From Diogma glabrata (lineage: Eukaryota > Arthropoda > Insecta > Diptera > Cylindrotomidae): a stretch of 64,000 nucleotides of DNA. The stretch spans positions 46,952,485 through 47,016,484 of the forward strand of contig OY856187.1 in the NCBI GenBank assembly GCA_963693315.1. The letters run 5' to 3'. The position numbers and the translations under genes are program-made. This document shows, in pieces, positions 23,017-35,496 of the stretch (its first letter is position 1; each line of letters starts with the position of its first letter). A model generated the notes under the pieces. It was not told the origin of the DNA. It searched no databases and was given only the letters and a program-made list of their open reading frames with translations.

Positions 23017-24656
23017 CTGATATTTTCCAACTCCTAGAATAAATCCGAGGCGGGAAGAGCTAGATCATGTCAAAAAACTTCACAAAAAAATCTCAATTTC
23101 GAGAAAAACCATATAAAAATTAAATACATCTTTTGTCCAAAAAAGACATTTCATAATCAACTAACTGATATTTGTCAACTCCTAAAATAAGTTCGAGGTG
23201 TGAGGAAGAGATCAGAAGCTAGATCATGTTAAAAAATTTCACAAAAAAATCTCAATTTCGAGAAAAATCATATAAAAATAAAATACAACTTTTGTAAAAA
23301 AAAGACATTTCATAATCAACTAACTGATATTTTCCAACTCCTAAAATAAGTCCGAGGTGGAAGGAGCTAGATCATGTCAAAAAATTTCACAAAAAAAATC
23401 TCAATTTCGAGAAAAATCATATACAAATAAAATACAACTTTTGTCAAAAAAAGACATTTCATAATCAACTAACTGATATTTTCCAACTCCTAAAATAATC
23501 CCGAAGTAGGAGGAGTTAGATCTAATACGAAAACAACCTATATATAAATCAATTATGTTGCAGAGCTTAATTTATTCTTATAGTTAATTTTTTTTTCCAA
23601 ATTTTGAGTTTTGACTTTCTTTGGGAAAACTTGAATAACTTGGTGCAAACTGCACCAATATTCGTATCTTTTAGCTTAAAAGAAAGAAAATAGAAGCTTC
23701 TATAGGCTTCAAGAAATTAAAAAAAATTAGTGTCTTTATTTGTTCAAAATTTATGGTGTTGAAAATGGAAAAATTTAAAAAAAACGTGAATTTTTCTTAA
23801 CGGATTTTTACAAAATATAACTCAAAATGTTTGTTGGCATATTTACTATGCATTTGTTTTATTATTATATTTAATTTGTTTGTTTTGTAAAATATGAGAT
23901 CTAAAGACCGAAACAACATTTTTGATCACCGAAAAAATTGGTTTGTCGTGAATATCTCAAAAACAAGAGCTAACAAAAAAAAATGAATATGATATTCGTG
24001 TTTAGAAGGTCCAAATCCATAAGAAAAGTTGGGTTTTATTCAGGGAGACAAAAAAAGTTCAAAATTTGTAAACTAGTGTAATTATTCCACACACCTAATA
24101 ATAAGTATTTTAGCATCTTCGTAAATAATGAAAATATAATTTTTGTTCGTTTGTTAACTGAGTTCATCTTTGAATTTATTTAGTTTCTTCCTAAAATAAT
24201 AATAATAAATTAAAAACTAATAAGCATTTTGATTTTATTTTAATAATAATAAATAATGAATGAATGCAAAAACGTCTTTGCAACTATCGGTTAGTTTATT
24301 TGAAATTTTAATTCGTGTTAAACAGAATTCTGTTGAAATTTAGTTTAGTTGTGAGTCGTAGACTAAAAAAATTCTAAATTTGGCTCAACAATATTGAATA
24401 GATTTTCAATTTCATGTCAAAAATAAATAAGAACTATATTTTTTAATGCAAAGCATATGTGATTTTTATATAGTTTTCAGCAAATTCATTGAAAATAAAT
24501 TTCTAACTAAGCAGCCCTGAATAATAAATATCCAATACGCAATCCAATGATAATGATAAACAATGTTTCGCCAAATCAAAATTTGTATTTATTCACCATT
24601 TGCTTATTAATTGACATTTTATTTTGTGAATAATAAAGAGTTTTAGTGCATTTTTT

Positions 24657-25219
24657 ATATCAAGTAGTAAAAAAAAATAGTATATAAACCTCGGTGAAAA
24701 AAACTTCGTTTCTCGCGAATTAATATTCACCTCAATGTAGAAAATTTACTTTATCACCTCGATATATAATGTACTATTATTAAATAAAAAAAGCTAGTTC
24801 TAATTTTTATGCTTCACTCACAAAACAATTCACTTTTGAATAAAATTTAATTAAAATAGCATTTATATTTGATTAGACTTTCTGTTTTATTTGTTTTTGT
24901 TAACAAATAGTACTTTTTTATAATTAAAATAGTAATTATACAAGACCATAACATTTTCTTTTATTGTAAAATGACAACTTTTATGTCTTTTATAAAATGT
25001 CACAATCTTTTACACTTAAAAGAGTTATAAAATAAAATTTTGGCGTTCGAATAGCGATTTCTGTTATTTGATCTTTTATTTTGAAAGATTAAAAAATTCA
25101 TATAAAAAAAATAAAAGATAAAAGAATAACAGAATAAAAGTTTTGTAATGAATTGGGCCAATTATTATTCCTACTACCCAACACATATTATTAAAAACAT
25201 AAAAAATTAAATGAAAAAT
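24657..25219. other. AT-rich DNA without recognised feature
   Basis: Between the tandem duplication and element F copy 2. No open frame worth calling. Confidence 0.4.
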
Positions 25220-27580
25220 ATGAGATATCAAAATTTCGGTCTGGGTTAAGGATTTCGATATAGTTTTCGGCAAAAAACTTTTATGAGGACATTGTTTTTA
25301 GTTTTGGTCAGCGATGAATAACAAACATAACTCTTTGTTAAAGTACAAGTATTTTTTATATCTGTTTAAAAATTTATTACAAAACTAACACGAAACATCA
25401 ATACGTTGCCGGAAAATTATAATCAAAATTTCAAAAATATTGTTAAATTAAGTAAAATCAAACTTTTTCAAAATTCCAAAAATATTCCAAAAGTTAGAAT
25501 AAAATCAAATTTTTAAACTTTTCAAAAATTCTTAAAACTTTATTCTTTTCCAAAATTCTAAAAATATTGCAAAAATTATTACAAAATCAAAAATTGAGAA
25601 TTTTTTCAAAATTCCAAAAATTATAATAAAATCAAAAATTAAAAATTTTTCAAAAGTCTTAAAATATTTCAAAAATTCTTACAAAATCAAAAATTGAAAC
25701 TTTTTCCAAAATCCTAAAAATATTGCAAAAATTATAACAAAATCAAAAATACAAACTTTTTCAAAATTCCAAAAATATTTCAAAATCTATAACAGATTCA
25801 AAAATTTCCATGTCCAATTTCATTACTTCGGTCTGAAAGACCTAAGTATTACATTCATGAGCTCAAAGTGAAATTCTTACCCCCACTTTTTTTGACATTT
25901 CTCGACGTTTTAGGACCTCCTGATTCTAAAAAAGCAAAAAAAAAAAAAATGTATGTCTGTCTGTCGGCCGGCCGGCCGGCCGTCATTACCTACGCTGCAG
26001 GGAAAACCACTGGAGGGATTTCAAAAATTTTTTTTTCTAAAAATAGGTATACTCAAGGGACAGGTCCGAAAGGACGCTGTGTTCGATAACTGTACCGGAA
26101 GTGTGTCAAAAAAATCATTATGTGTGTCAAAACAAGGAAATTTGCATATTTTTGGCTTAAAAAACGTTCATTTTAAGTGATTACGAGTAGGAACATTGAA
26201 TTTGGAGAAATCTTGATGGTCGGGATTGGTATGTGAGATCAAAAACTAGATTATTGCATTATAAGTTTGTCAAAAAAAAGTTGTCAAGTGTGTCAAAAGA
26301 AAGATTTTTATTTATTTTTTTACCTAATTTTTTGGAAAAAAAATATAAAATTAATTGTTTGTTTGAAATGAAGTTTTATTATTATTATTGAGAATTATGG
26401 CATTATAAGTTTGTCAAAAAAGTGTTGTCAAGTGTGTCAAAAGAAAGATTTTTATTTTTTTTAACCCAATTTTTTGGAAATAAAATTGTTTGTTTAAAAT
26501 GAAATTTTATTATTATTATTGAGAATTATGGCATTATAAGTTTGTCAACAAAATGTTGTCAAGTGTGTCAAAAGATTTTTATTTAGTTTTTTACCCAATT
26601 TTTTGGAAAAAAAATAAATTGTTTGTTTGAAATGAAATTTTATTATTATTATTGAGAATTATGGCATTATAAGTTTGTCAAAAAATGTTGTCAAGTGTGT
26701 CAAAAGAAAGGTTTTTATTTATTTTTTACCCAATTTTTTTAGAAAAAAATAAAATTAATAGTTCGTATGACATGATATTTTATTATTATTATAGAGAATT
26801 ATGGCATTATAAGTTTGTCAAAAAATAATGTCAAGTGTGTCAAAAAATGATTTCATTTAATTTTTTAGCCAATATTTTGGGAAAAAAAATGTAGCTGTTT
26901 TTATGACGTAAATGTAATTTAAAATGAAATTGGACATGGAAATTTTTGAATTTGTTGTAGTTTTTGAAATATTTTTGGAATTTTGAAAAAGTTTGTATTT
27001 TTGATTTTGTAATAATTTTTGCAATATTTTTAGAATTTCGGCAAAAGTTTTAATTTTTGATTTTGTAAGAATTTTTGAAATATTTTTAGAATTTTGAAAA
27101 ATTTTTAATTTTTGATATTATTATAATTTTTGGAATTTTGAAAAAAGTTTTAATTTTTGATTTTGTAATAATTTTTGCAATATTTTTAGAATTTTGGAAA
27201 AGTTCGAATTTTTAAGAATTTTTGGCATATCATCAGAATTTAGAAAAAGTTTAAATATTTGATATCATTCTAATTTTTAGAATATTTTTGGAATTTTGAA
27301 AAAGTTTGATTTTATTTAATTTAACAATATTTTTGGAATTTTGATTATAATTATCCGGCAACGTATTGATGTTTCGTGTTACTTTTGTAATAAATTTTTA
27401 AACAGAGTCTATCTCTGAATACTTGTACTTTAACAAAGAGTTATGTTTGATATTCATCGCTGCCCAAAACTAAAAACCATGTCCTCATAAAAGTTTTGTT
27501 GCCGAAAACCATATCAAAATCCTTAACCCAGACCGAAGTCTTGATATCTCAGAGCTTGAGATTTCAGCCCCTCCATATTT
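25220..27580. mobile_element. Element F, copy 2, with both inverted arms
   Basis: The left arm (25220-25820) begins 'gagatatcaaaatttcggtctgggtt' in broken form, and the right arm (about 26930-27580) is its inverse, ending 'ctcagagcttgag' and 'cagcccctccatat'. The interior begins 'acttcggtctgaaagacc' (25826) and continues through 'ccccactttttttgac', a ggcc-rich run (25969-25982) and 'gattacgagtagg'. A five-unit minisatellite separates the interior from the right arm. This copy shows the full architecture: arm, interior, minisatellite, inverted arm. Confidence 0.7.
26252..26880. repeat. Minisatellite, five units of ~131-140 bp
   Basis: Units begin 'gagaattatggcattataag' at 26390, 26521, 26654 and 26794, with a partial unit from 26252. 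Each contains 'gttgtcaagtgtgtcaaaag' and an 'acccaattttttgg' segment. Copy 1 of element F has only about one unit here (inverted, near 17150-17260), so unit number varies between copies. Confidence 0.8.
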
Positions 27581-28353
27581 TATATCTCGATTTGTCATCA
27601 CTTCATTTCTGAAATCAAAATGAACGAAAGAATCACAATGAAGGTTGTATGAATTGAAGATTATTCAATTTTGTCCTATAAATTTCTTATTATTTTACAA
27701 AAATAAATTTAAACCAATATGAAACAAGGCAAACAAAATATTTTAAAAACATATAAGAATTTTTTGAAGTCACTAAGACTAATTATTAAAAGTGCCCGTT
27801 TGTTTTTAGTGTTTGTTTTCATTGCGTGCAAAAAAAGAAAAACATCAATTTAATATTACGAAAGTATTATATCATAAAAAGTTAAATCAAACCACCCATT
27901 TTAAATTCTATTCGATTCCATTCTTTTGTTTCCTAATTAAGTGATAATAATTAAACAAATTTCGCTTTACTGACGTAAAACATGAGACTGTGTGTGCATA
28001 TACGTGCTAAGGTGTTCTACGACATGTTTACGATATGGTGCACATCATGTGCATGATGTAATGCATACATACATTTTTACCCAAATGATTTAGTCTCTCA
28101 AATCTGTAAAAAAGAAGATTTAAATTCAACGCATGCCTCCATGTTGTAATAGTAATGTTTAATTAATAATTATTTTAGTCATGAATAAAATAATCAAATA
28201 ATATTATTTGTAATAATATTTTCAATTTAGCGAATATTTATTTGATAACAAATAAATTGTTTATTTTCAAGATTGAACAATTTCATTTTTCATAACTTTG
28301 AAAATATATTTATTTATGAAATAATAAAAGATTGCATAAATAAATATAGGTAT
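27581..28353. other. AT-rich DNA without recognised gene
   Basis: Contains a short run of alternating 'gcatatacg/tgcacatcatgtgcatg' palindromic sequence near 28000-28070. Nothing else seen. Confidence 0.4.
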
Positions 28354-29133
28354 GAGCAATTTCATGCAAGTTCAGCAAATTTTTGGGAAATTTTGACTTG
28401 ACCCCTTTTAATTTTGATTATTTTTTGTTTATAGATAGTCTTTTATAAATAAAAATACAAGTTGTCTTAGAATTCTTTTTTTCGACCAGGGGTCTTCACA
28501 GGGTGCCCCTCAATTTTTTGCTATTTTGTGATGTGAGTGCATTTTGATGAGCGATTGTAGAAAAACTACTCAATCGATTTTCATAAATGATATGTCTTTG
28601 AATAGGTATTAGAACAAAGTTTTTAAAAATGTACACTGTTAATTTTTTGAAATAATTTTTAACGGTGTAACATAAGAACAAAACAGTGTAATTGAAGAAA
28701 AGATGGCGCTAAGCCCTTTTTTTTTTAAAACTCAATTGAAGCTTATTTTATATCTAACAACTTGTGAAAGTTTAGTACTAGTGATATTTTTTGTTTTAAA
28801 GACAAAATTCGTTGTGCATGTCGGGAATCAGTTTTTTTGTTCTGAAGGAAAATTATAAAAATGGCGTTATAAACTAAGAGATTTTTTTTTATGTTAAATA
28901 TCAAATATTTTATTGTTGAATGATCTTTTTAAAATATTATAAAAATTATATATGTACAATAAAGAAAATATGAGCAATTTCAGCATAAATCCACAAAAGC
29001 GCTTATTGCTATGTACATTAAATGAAGCTTATAGGAGTTTAAAAATATGTTTCCCGTTGTGAAAATAGGATTTACTAAATTCACGTCTCTTTGACCACAA
29101 TAATGTATAAAATTATCCCAAGGAGTTCATAAT

Positions 29134-30525
29134 GTGTGCGTGTGCACCATACATCAAAATATGAAACTAATGATTCAACACTCTAAGATATCTTGGATTA
29201 CTGATTCTGCTTTCCAGAATTATAAAACATTAATTGACTTTGTTTCATGTGGTGAATTAACAGAAGATTGTCATACTTTGAAGTGCAATGAATGTTCAAA
29301 AAAACTTCAACAACTGGAAGAAAGATTACTGAATGAATTTGACGTTAAAGGAATCCTTCAAGTCAAATATCAACAATGGATTACCACTGATCGATGCAAT
29401 TTGGATACTTTAATAGAAACTGTAGAAGAATTTATGAAAAAATTTGTTTACCGTTTACAAATTTTGATACCACACAACTTTATAGCAAAACAGCAATCTA
29501 CATTCATTGAGGAAAAAAAAATTTAGAAGCAGGAGAGTGCTTCGTTCAAGGGGATTTTTCTGAAAACTACGGCTTCATAATTCAGAATGCGGTTCAAGGC
29601 TATTATTATAATAATTCACAAGCTACTATTCATCCATTTGTCATTTATTGCTGCAAGTGAATATCAGTGAATATCAAAAGTGCTGCAAGTGAATATATAC
29701 AGCACCGAAGTTTTATACTCATTTCGGATATAAACGATCACAACAGTACTACAGTCCATCTTTTCATTACAAAACTTATTGAATTCATTAGAACGCATAT
29801 AAATTCTAATATTAGGAATAGTAGATTCTTGAATGAGCTTAGAATGAAGGTAATTCTTCACGAGGATGAAGTTTTCCGAAACGAGCGTAGCGAGTGGAGG
29901 GAATCATCCGAGTGAAGAATTGCCATCATCCTAAGCGAATATCAAGATGCTATTTTATCTACGACTGTAAAATATTTCGTTTAATTTCCAGTTTTCATCC
30001 AAAATTTGTATCGCCATATTGAAATAAAAACATCAAAGATAGCGAAAAACAAAACAAGTTTGTTGTTTAATTTGTTAGGGGAATATTTTAAAGAATTTTA
30101 ATCAAATGCACTAGTTGTGGAATGAATACAATTACAAAGGAAGACATATGCATGGAATTTATAACACCGACGGGGCACCTTCTCAATACAAAAATAAACA
30201 TAACCTAATTACCTTATGCCATCATAAAAAAGACTTTGAGGTTGATGCAGAATGGCATTTTCATGCTACCAGCCATAGCAAGGGACCTTGCGATGGGATT
30301 GTTGGTACACTGAAGCGTGCTGCACACCGTTACAGTATGAGGAGCAGAAATATTATTGATACACCAAAAAAACTTTTCGAATGGGCTTTAAAATGGGATC
30401 TACCATGATCTTTGGATACGCCGATAAAAATGAATATCAATTAACAAAAGAAAAATTACAAAATCGATATAAAAATGCGATTACTATAAGTGGAACTCAA
30501 AAATTTCATTCTTTTGTACCATAAA
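29134..30525 (+). pseudogene. Transposase-like gene, broken, family not assigned
   Basis: Segments in order: CVCTIHQN and C..C cysteine motifs (29134-29526); in another frame GECFVQGDFSENYGF (about 29533-29577) and NNSQATIHPFVIY; then SDINDHNST and a helix-like stretch (29667-29815); then TDGAPSQYKNK, a WHFHATSHSKGPCDG segment and TPKKLFEWA (30115-30408); and finally, after a frameshift near 30405, a C-terminus ending ISGTQKFHSFVP before TAA at about 30525. The spaced acidic motifs (GDFSENY, TDGAPSQYKN, CDG) could be an RNase H-like DDE/D catalytic triad; that is inference. I have an impression of similar uncharacterised proteins in insects and cnidarians but cannot name the superfamily. At least two frameshifts and a ~340-bp insertion break the copy. 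Confidence 0.6.
29817..30160. mobile_element. Short insertion with internal palindrome, copy 1
   Basis: Inserted in the transposase gene. 'agtagattcttg...gaagg(t/c)aattcttcac' (29818-29860) and its inverse (29912-29958) flank a loop with 'acgagcgtagcgagtgg'. A related copy lies at 36311-36745. Confidence 0.6.
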
Positions 30526-33299
30526 TACTAAGACAATAGACGCAAAAATGTTTTCCAACTCAAAAGAAACTTTTGAATGTAAAATAAGTTAATAAATTTT
30601 AATAACTGTATTTATTTTCTTTAACCTACATATATAGTTTGTATGGTATTTTAAAAAGTTTATTCAATAATAAAATATTTGTAATTTAATATTAAAATAC
30701 AATCTTTTACTTTATGATTCCACAATAACATAATACGAACATAATGCCAAAAGTTCCTAAATAGATTTAGTTATTTATACGGCTTTTTTGTTTGCAGTCG
30801 AGACTGTCAAATTATTTTTTATAAGAGTGACAAGTGATTACTAAAAGTGATAAATAAACATTTCATTTTTTTATGCCATCTAATACAAAGAAAATAATTG
30901 CAGAAGTGTTTTCCTATTCAAAAGAAACTTCTGTTTGTAAAATAAGTAAATCATTCTTAACAATTGTATTTATTTTATTTATTGTACTACATATATAATT
31001 TTTATAATATTTTAAAAAGTTCATTCAACTGATTCCCGACAGTCATATGCACAACGAATTTTATCTTTAAAACAAAAAATATAGCTAGTACTAAACTTTC
31101 ACAAGTTGTTAGATATAAAATAAGCTTCAATTTAGTTAAAAAAAAGGTGTAGCGCCATCTTTTCTTCAATTACACCGTTCTTTTCTTATGTTACACCATT
31201 AAAAGTTATTTCAAAAAATTAACAGTGTACATTTTTAAAAACTTTGTTCCAATACCTATTCAACGACATATCATTTATGAAAATCGATTGAGTAGTTTTT
31301 CTACAATCGCTCATCAAAATGCACTCACATCACAAAATAACAAAAATTGAGGGGCACCCTGTGAAGACCCCTGGTTGAAAAAAAGAATTCTAAGAGAACT
31401 TGTATTTTTTATTTATGAAAGACTATCTATAAACAAAAATAGTTAAAATTAAAAGGGGTCAAGTCAAAACGATGTTGAATCTTCGTGAAATTGCTCGTAT
31501 ATGTATATAGTTCAATAATTTGTCTTTCACAAATTTTTGTTTGTTTTGTTTATATGTGCAACAATATTAAATTTTTGTTTTGTTTTGAATTGATGAGGAA
31601 AATATGGAGGGGCTGAAATCTCACAGCTCTGAGATATCAAGACTTCGGTCTGGGTTAAGGAATTTGATATAGTTTTCGGCAAAAACCTTTTATGAGGACA
31701 TGGTTTTTAGTTTTGGTCAGCGATGTATATCAAACATAACTTTTTGTTAAAGTACATGTATATTTTATCTGTTTAGACATGTATTACAAAACTGACACGA
31801 AACATCAATACATTGTCGGCAAATTATAACAGCAAATTAACATAATTTTGTGAAAAGATTATACAATCAGCAAACTACCCAAAACCCTCTCCATTTAGCG
31901 TTTGGAGAAAATATTTCAAAATCACACATTCATATTTCTTTCAAAATTCCAAAAATAGTCGAGGAAAATTAGGTTTTAACTTCTAAGTCCTCAGGGACAG
32001 CTCCGATTTTGATGATTTTTTTTTAAATGTGTGTTTTTATATATTATTTGAAATCAGAAACATTACATTGTGCGCAATTAAATATTTATATTGTTTAAAT
32101 AATAAAAACATAATTTATGGAGAGAAAAAATTTTGTCACGGTATTTTTTAACTTTTAAATAGTATAATTCAAAAAATTTGTTTTGTTTTCTTTTTTAATT
32201 TTTAAAAGCTTTAAATTATACGAATATTGTAAGAAAAAAATTGTAAATAATTATAAATTATTTTGTATTTATTTTACATTTAAATATGAAAATATATAAT
32301 TCTAAATTCAGAAAGTGTAAACTATAAATTCAGGAAATTCGATCATTTTAATTCGATGATTAAAGGGCAGAGAAGTCCCCATATAATGAATAAGCATATC
32401 CATAATCCCACAAAAAAAATAAAGTCCTATTTTCATATAATTTAAATTATATGAGTTGAACATGTATGATTCATAGTAACATAACTCTCTCAATTTTAAA
32501 GTTACAACTTCCATTAAAAACTCGATTTATAGGTTCTTTCAAAGCTATAAGATGATATATATTCCAACATGCCTAAACCCTTCACCTTCAAATTGTTAAG
32601 GGTTGAACGACTCGAAAGGAGTGATCCGTGCACTATAATGCAAACTTGAAACAGTTATATCTTTGGTATTTTTTATCCCACAGAAAATAAAATAAAACCA
32701 ATTTTTGGTTAAGAAAAAACCTACGTTTTTGAGAATTTTTTAACGTATATTTGTTAGTTTTAGAGTTATTTTGAACAGGAGGTACCTTCTTAGGAAATTT
32801 GAAAATTCATTTTTCATTATTATCAAACTTTTTTCGGAAAATACGTATTCTAATCTAGCAAAGCTTCTGGATCACATAGGTAACACTAAAAAACAGCTAG
32901 TTGAAAAGGGGCTATGGCCTATGGTCAAAATAAATTCTATTAGGAATCACCGAAATTTTAACGCTGAGTTTCTATTTTGAATTCGAGATGCCCGCATCAT
33001 AGATTGGTTTTTTTTAATGTAAACGACTTGAACTAGTATCGAGTTTGATGGCTTATAATAATAAAACTTTTAGTTTTTAATGTATTTAATTTTTTATGAA
33101 ATAAACTTTTATTGTAGAACTTCAAATAATATATTTAGAAAAAAATCAAATAATTTAATTTTTAATTTAGATGTCTGAACACTCAGATTGTTTGACTCGA
33201 TATAAAATTATTTTTAATATATTTATTAATATGAAAATTTATTTCTTGTTTTTATTTTAAAATTCAAGTTATCAGCTGATTTAATTAATTTCTATTATT

Positions 33300-34070
33300 T
33301 CTGGATTTAACCCAGATATTATTGATAAAATATTAAATCGAAATTCAAAAAGAATAAACAATCATAGATCTATAAACAATTTGAACACTAATACAGATTT
33401 AAAATATATTTCTATAAATTACACAAATTCACTTCTCAACATAATAACTAATCAATTTAAAAAATACAAATTTAAAATTTCTTTCAAAACAAATAACAAT
33501 CTGTATAAAAATTTCAAATTCAAAGAAAAACCTAAATTAGAAGAATGCTCTGGCATATATCAAATAAATTGTGATTCCTGTGATAAATTTTATAATGGCC
33601 AAACAGGTAGAAAATTTATAAAAAGATTTTCGGAACATCTATTTTTGCTCAACATCTAATCGACGAAAATCATACATATACAAGTTTCGAAAATAATTTA
33701 AAAGTTTTACATTTTTGTAACAAAGGCCCTCTCATGGATTCAATGGAAGAGTTTGAAATATATAAAGCTATCAAGAAGTCACCATTTCTAATTTTAAATG
33801 AACAACTTTCATTTAGTTCTAATATTTTATACAATTTAATTATAAATTAATACCTTTCTTTATTCTTTTGTTCTTGCCATATTTTATAGTTTTAAATTTT
33901 CTCATTTTTGATTTGAATTTTTTATGTTTAATATAGTATACATATTTTTAGAAACAAATTAAAATTTTTAGATTATAATGTCATATATATAAATTCTTTC
34001 ATTGATGATGGATATTTATATCCGAAACGCGTCTGAAATTTATATTTTTAATAAAAGTTGTTAGAAAAAT
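33300..34070 (+). pseudogene. Penelope-like element, 3' part: GIY-YIG endonuclease, C-terminus and tail
   Basis: The frame from about 33310 to 33659 contains SGIYQINCDSCDKFYNGQTG followed by RKFIKRFSEH, a GIY-YIG nuclease domain with the PLE-specific CDxC insertion (CDSC). A frameshift at about 33648 moves the frame, after which AQHLIDENHTY, a LMDSMEEFEIYKAI segment and the C-terminus run to TAA at 33850. The reverse transcriptase part is absent, as in a 5'-truncated insertion. The 3' tail carries a hammerhead-like motif at 33997-34038. PLE proteins combine a telomerase-related reverse transcriptase with this GIY-YIG nuclease. Confidence 0.8.
33997..34038 (+). ncRNA. Hammerhead-like motif in PLE tail 1
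   Basis: Stem I TTTCA (33997-34001)/TGAAA (34034-34038); core TTGATGA (34002-34008, C3 replaced by T); stem II GGATAT/ATATCC (34010-34023); GAA (34024-34026); stem III strand ACGCGT (34027-34032), a palindrome; then C34033 as the cleavage position. With stem III self-complementary, the fold works best as a dimer. Hammerheads with very short stem III are known in PLEs. Confidence 0.6.
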
Positions 34071-35496
34071 TATATTACTTTTAATTATTAAATTTAATAG
34101 TTTATTAACTCTATTATTTTGTTTAGTTTAATACTTCAGGTATGCGTAACCTTTCTTTTGGAATATTTAATCTTAAAATTTAAATTCGAAACTGAAAGGA
34201 ACGCTACACTAGTGCCCATTTTAAACGTCTTTCCAATCATTACAAAAAAGTATGAAAGTTTTGTCCGAAAAATGCATTACTTTTCCGTTATTTTACGTTG
34301 AATTCTTCGAAGCAAGTCGTTAAAAAAATGTCTCGTCATTGAACCATAACTTGCTTCATTTTGGATCTACAACCCTCATAAAAACAACAATCTCTTGGTT
34401 TTTTTAAGTTTCATTTTTGTTGATTACCAAATTTTTGAGAGAATGCTAAGTTTAAGAGTTATTTTCGAAAAACTATCAAAAACCATGCGTTTTTCAACGA
34501 ACAATATAACTTTTCAATCGCAAATAACTCGAAAAATATCGATCTATCGAAAAAACCTTATACAACATTCTATACTTCAAATGTGTCCTTTTATCTATTT
34601 TTGGGGTTACTTTGAGTGAAAACTATTCCGCCCTCGAGAAGGGGTGGAATCCACCCCAGGATATAAGGGCACATCAGCGCTATGCCACTTTCGTTCCTTG
34701 AGCCATTCCTAAACTACTCACCAAATTTCATGTTAATCGGACAAGGTTCAAAGAATTCGGAGCGGAAAACGTGTCTGTTCGTAAAACTCAGCAAAGTCTT
34801 TATATTAATGACAAATGTATATACAGAAGTTAGACATAGCGTGTACATATTTTGCTACTCTTATAATACCATATTTTTATGTTATTATTAAATGAAATTT
34901 CTATAAATTTGAACATAACAATTCTTTTATTGCATAAATTTTGTTAAAAAAATAATTTGTTCATAAATTTTGTTTATATTGTTTAAACAACATAAATATT
35001 TAATTGCGCACATTGTAATGTTTCTGATTTCAAATAAAATATAAAAACACACATTTAAAAAAAAAATCATCAAAATCGGAGCTGTCCCTGAGGACTTAGA
35101 AGTTTTACGGATTTTGAAGCTAATTTTCCTCGACTAAAATATTGTAATAATTAAATAAAATTAAAAATTCGAACTTTTTTCAAACAAATTTCTAAAAATA
35201 TTTCAAAAATTATTACAAAATCAAAGATTAAAACTTTTTTCAAAAATTCTAAAAATATTGCGAAAATTGTAAAAAAATCAAAAATTGTAACTTTTTCCAA
35301 AATTATAAAAATTATAATGAAATCAAAAATTTAAGAATTTTCAAAATTCTAAAAATATTCCAAAAATTCTTACAAAATCAAAAATTGAAACTTTTTTTAA
35401 AACATATATAAAATTCAAAAGTTCTTTTTTTTTTCAAAATTCTAAAAATATTCCAAAAATTAGAATAAAATCAAATATTTAAACTGTTTCTAAATT

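Larger units (their letters stand above)
18976..24656. repeat. 2.84-kb near-identical tandem duplication
   Basis: 18976-21815 and 21816-24656 are head-to-tail copies at an offset of 2840. The only differences I noticed are one base (c near 20889 versus g near 23730) and one extra A in a poly(A) run near 23297. The unit begins inside the left inverted arm of the transposon at 18838 and ends about 560 bp past its right arm, so the breakpoint is not an element boundary. It is a very recent event or an assembly artefact. Confidence 0.85.
28354..31496 (+). mobile_element. DNA transposon with ~480-bp terminal inverted repeats
   Basis: Left end 'gagcaatttca', right end its inverse 'tgaaattgctc'. 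Inside the arms 'ttgacttgacccctttt', 'ggggcaccctgtgaagacccc' (right arm form), 'gatggcgct' and 'ctgattcccgac' all pair between 28354-28835 and 31030-31496. Between the arms is a broken transposase-like gene (29134-30525), itself interrupted by a short repeat (29817-30160). Size is about 3.14 kb. I could not fix the target-site duplication or superfamily. Confidence 0.75.
31956..35136. mobile_element. TIR transposon (non-autonomous), TA-flanked, nested in element F
   Basis: Ends are inverted: GTCGAGGAAAATTAG after TA at 31956-31957, and CTAATTTTCCTCGAC before TA at 35135-35136. The arms continue through 'gtcctcagggacagctccg' and 'gaaatcagaaacatta' for about 190 bp. A TA flank fits a Tc1/mariner-like insertion, but no transposase was recognised. 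A Penelope-like fragment (33300-34070) lies within it. The DNA at 34130-34760 is typical non-coding transposon filler. Confidence 0.7.

Noticed and set aside
25868..26180. Overlapping plus-strand frames with 'SVCRPAGRPS'-type peptide
   Set aside because: They arise from the tgtctgtcggccggcc repeat in element F; low-complexity shadow frames.
26252..26880. Regular tandem repeats reminiscent of a CRISPR array
   Set aside because: Units are contiguous AT-rich minisatellite copies without unique spacers, in a eukaryotic transposon.
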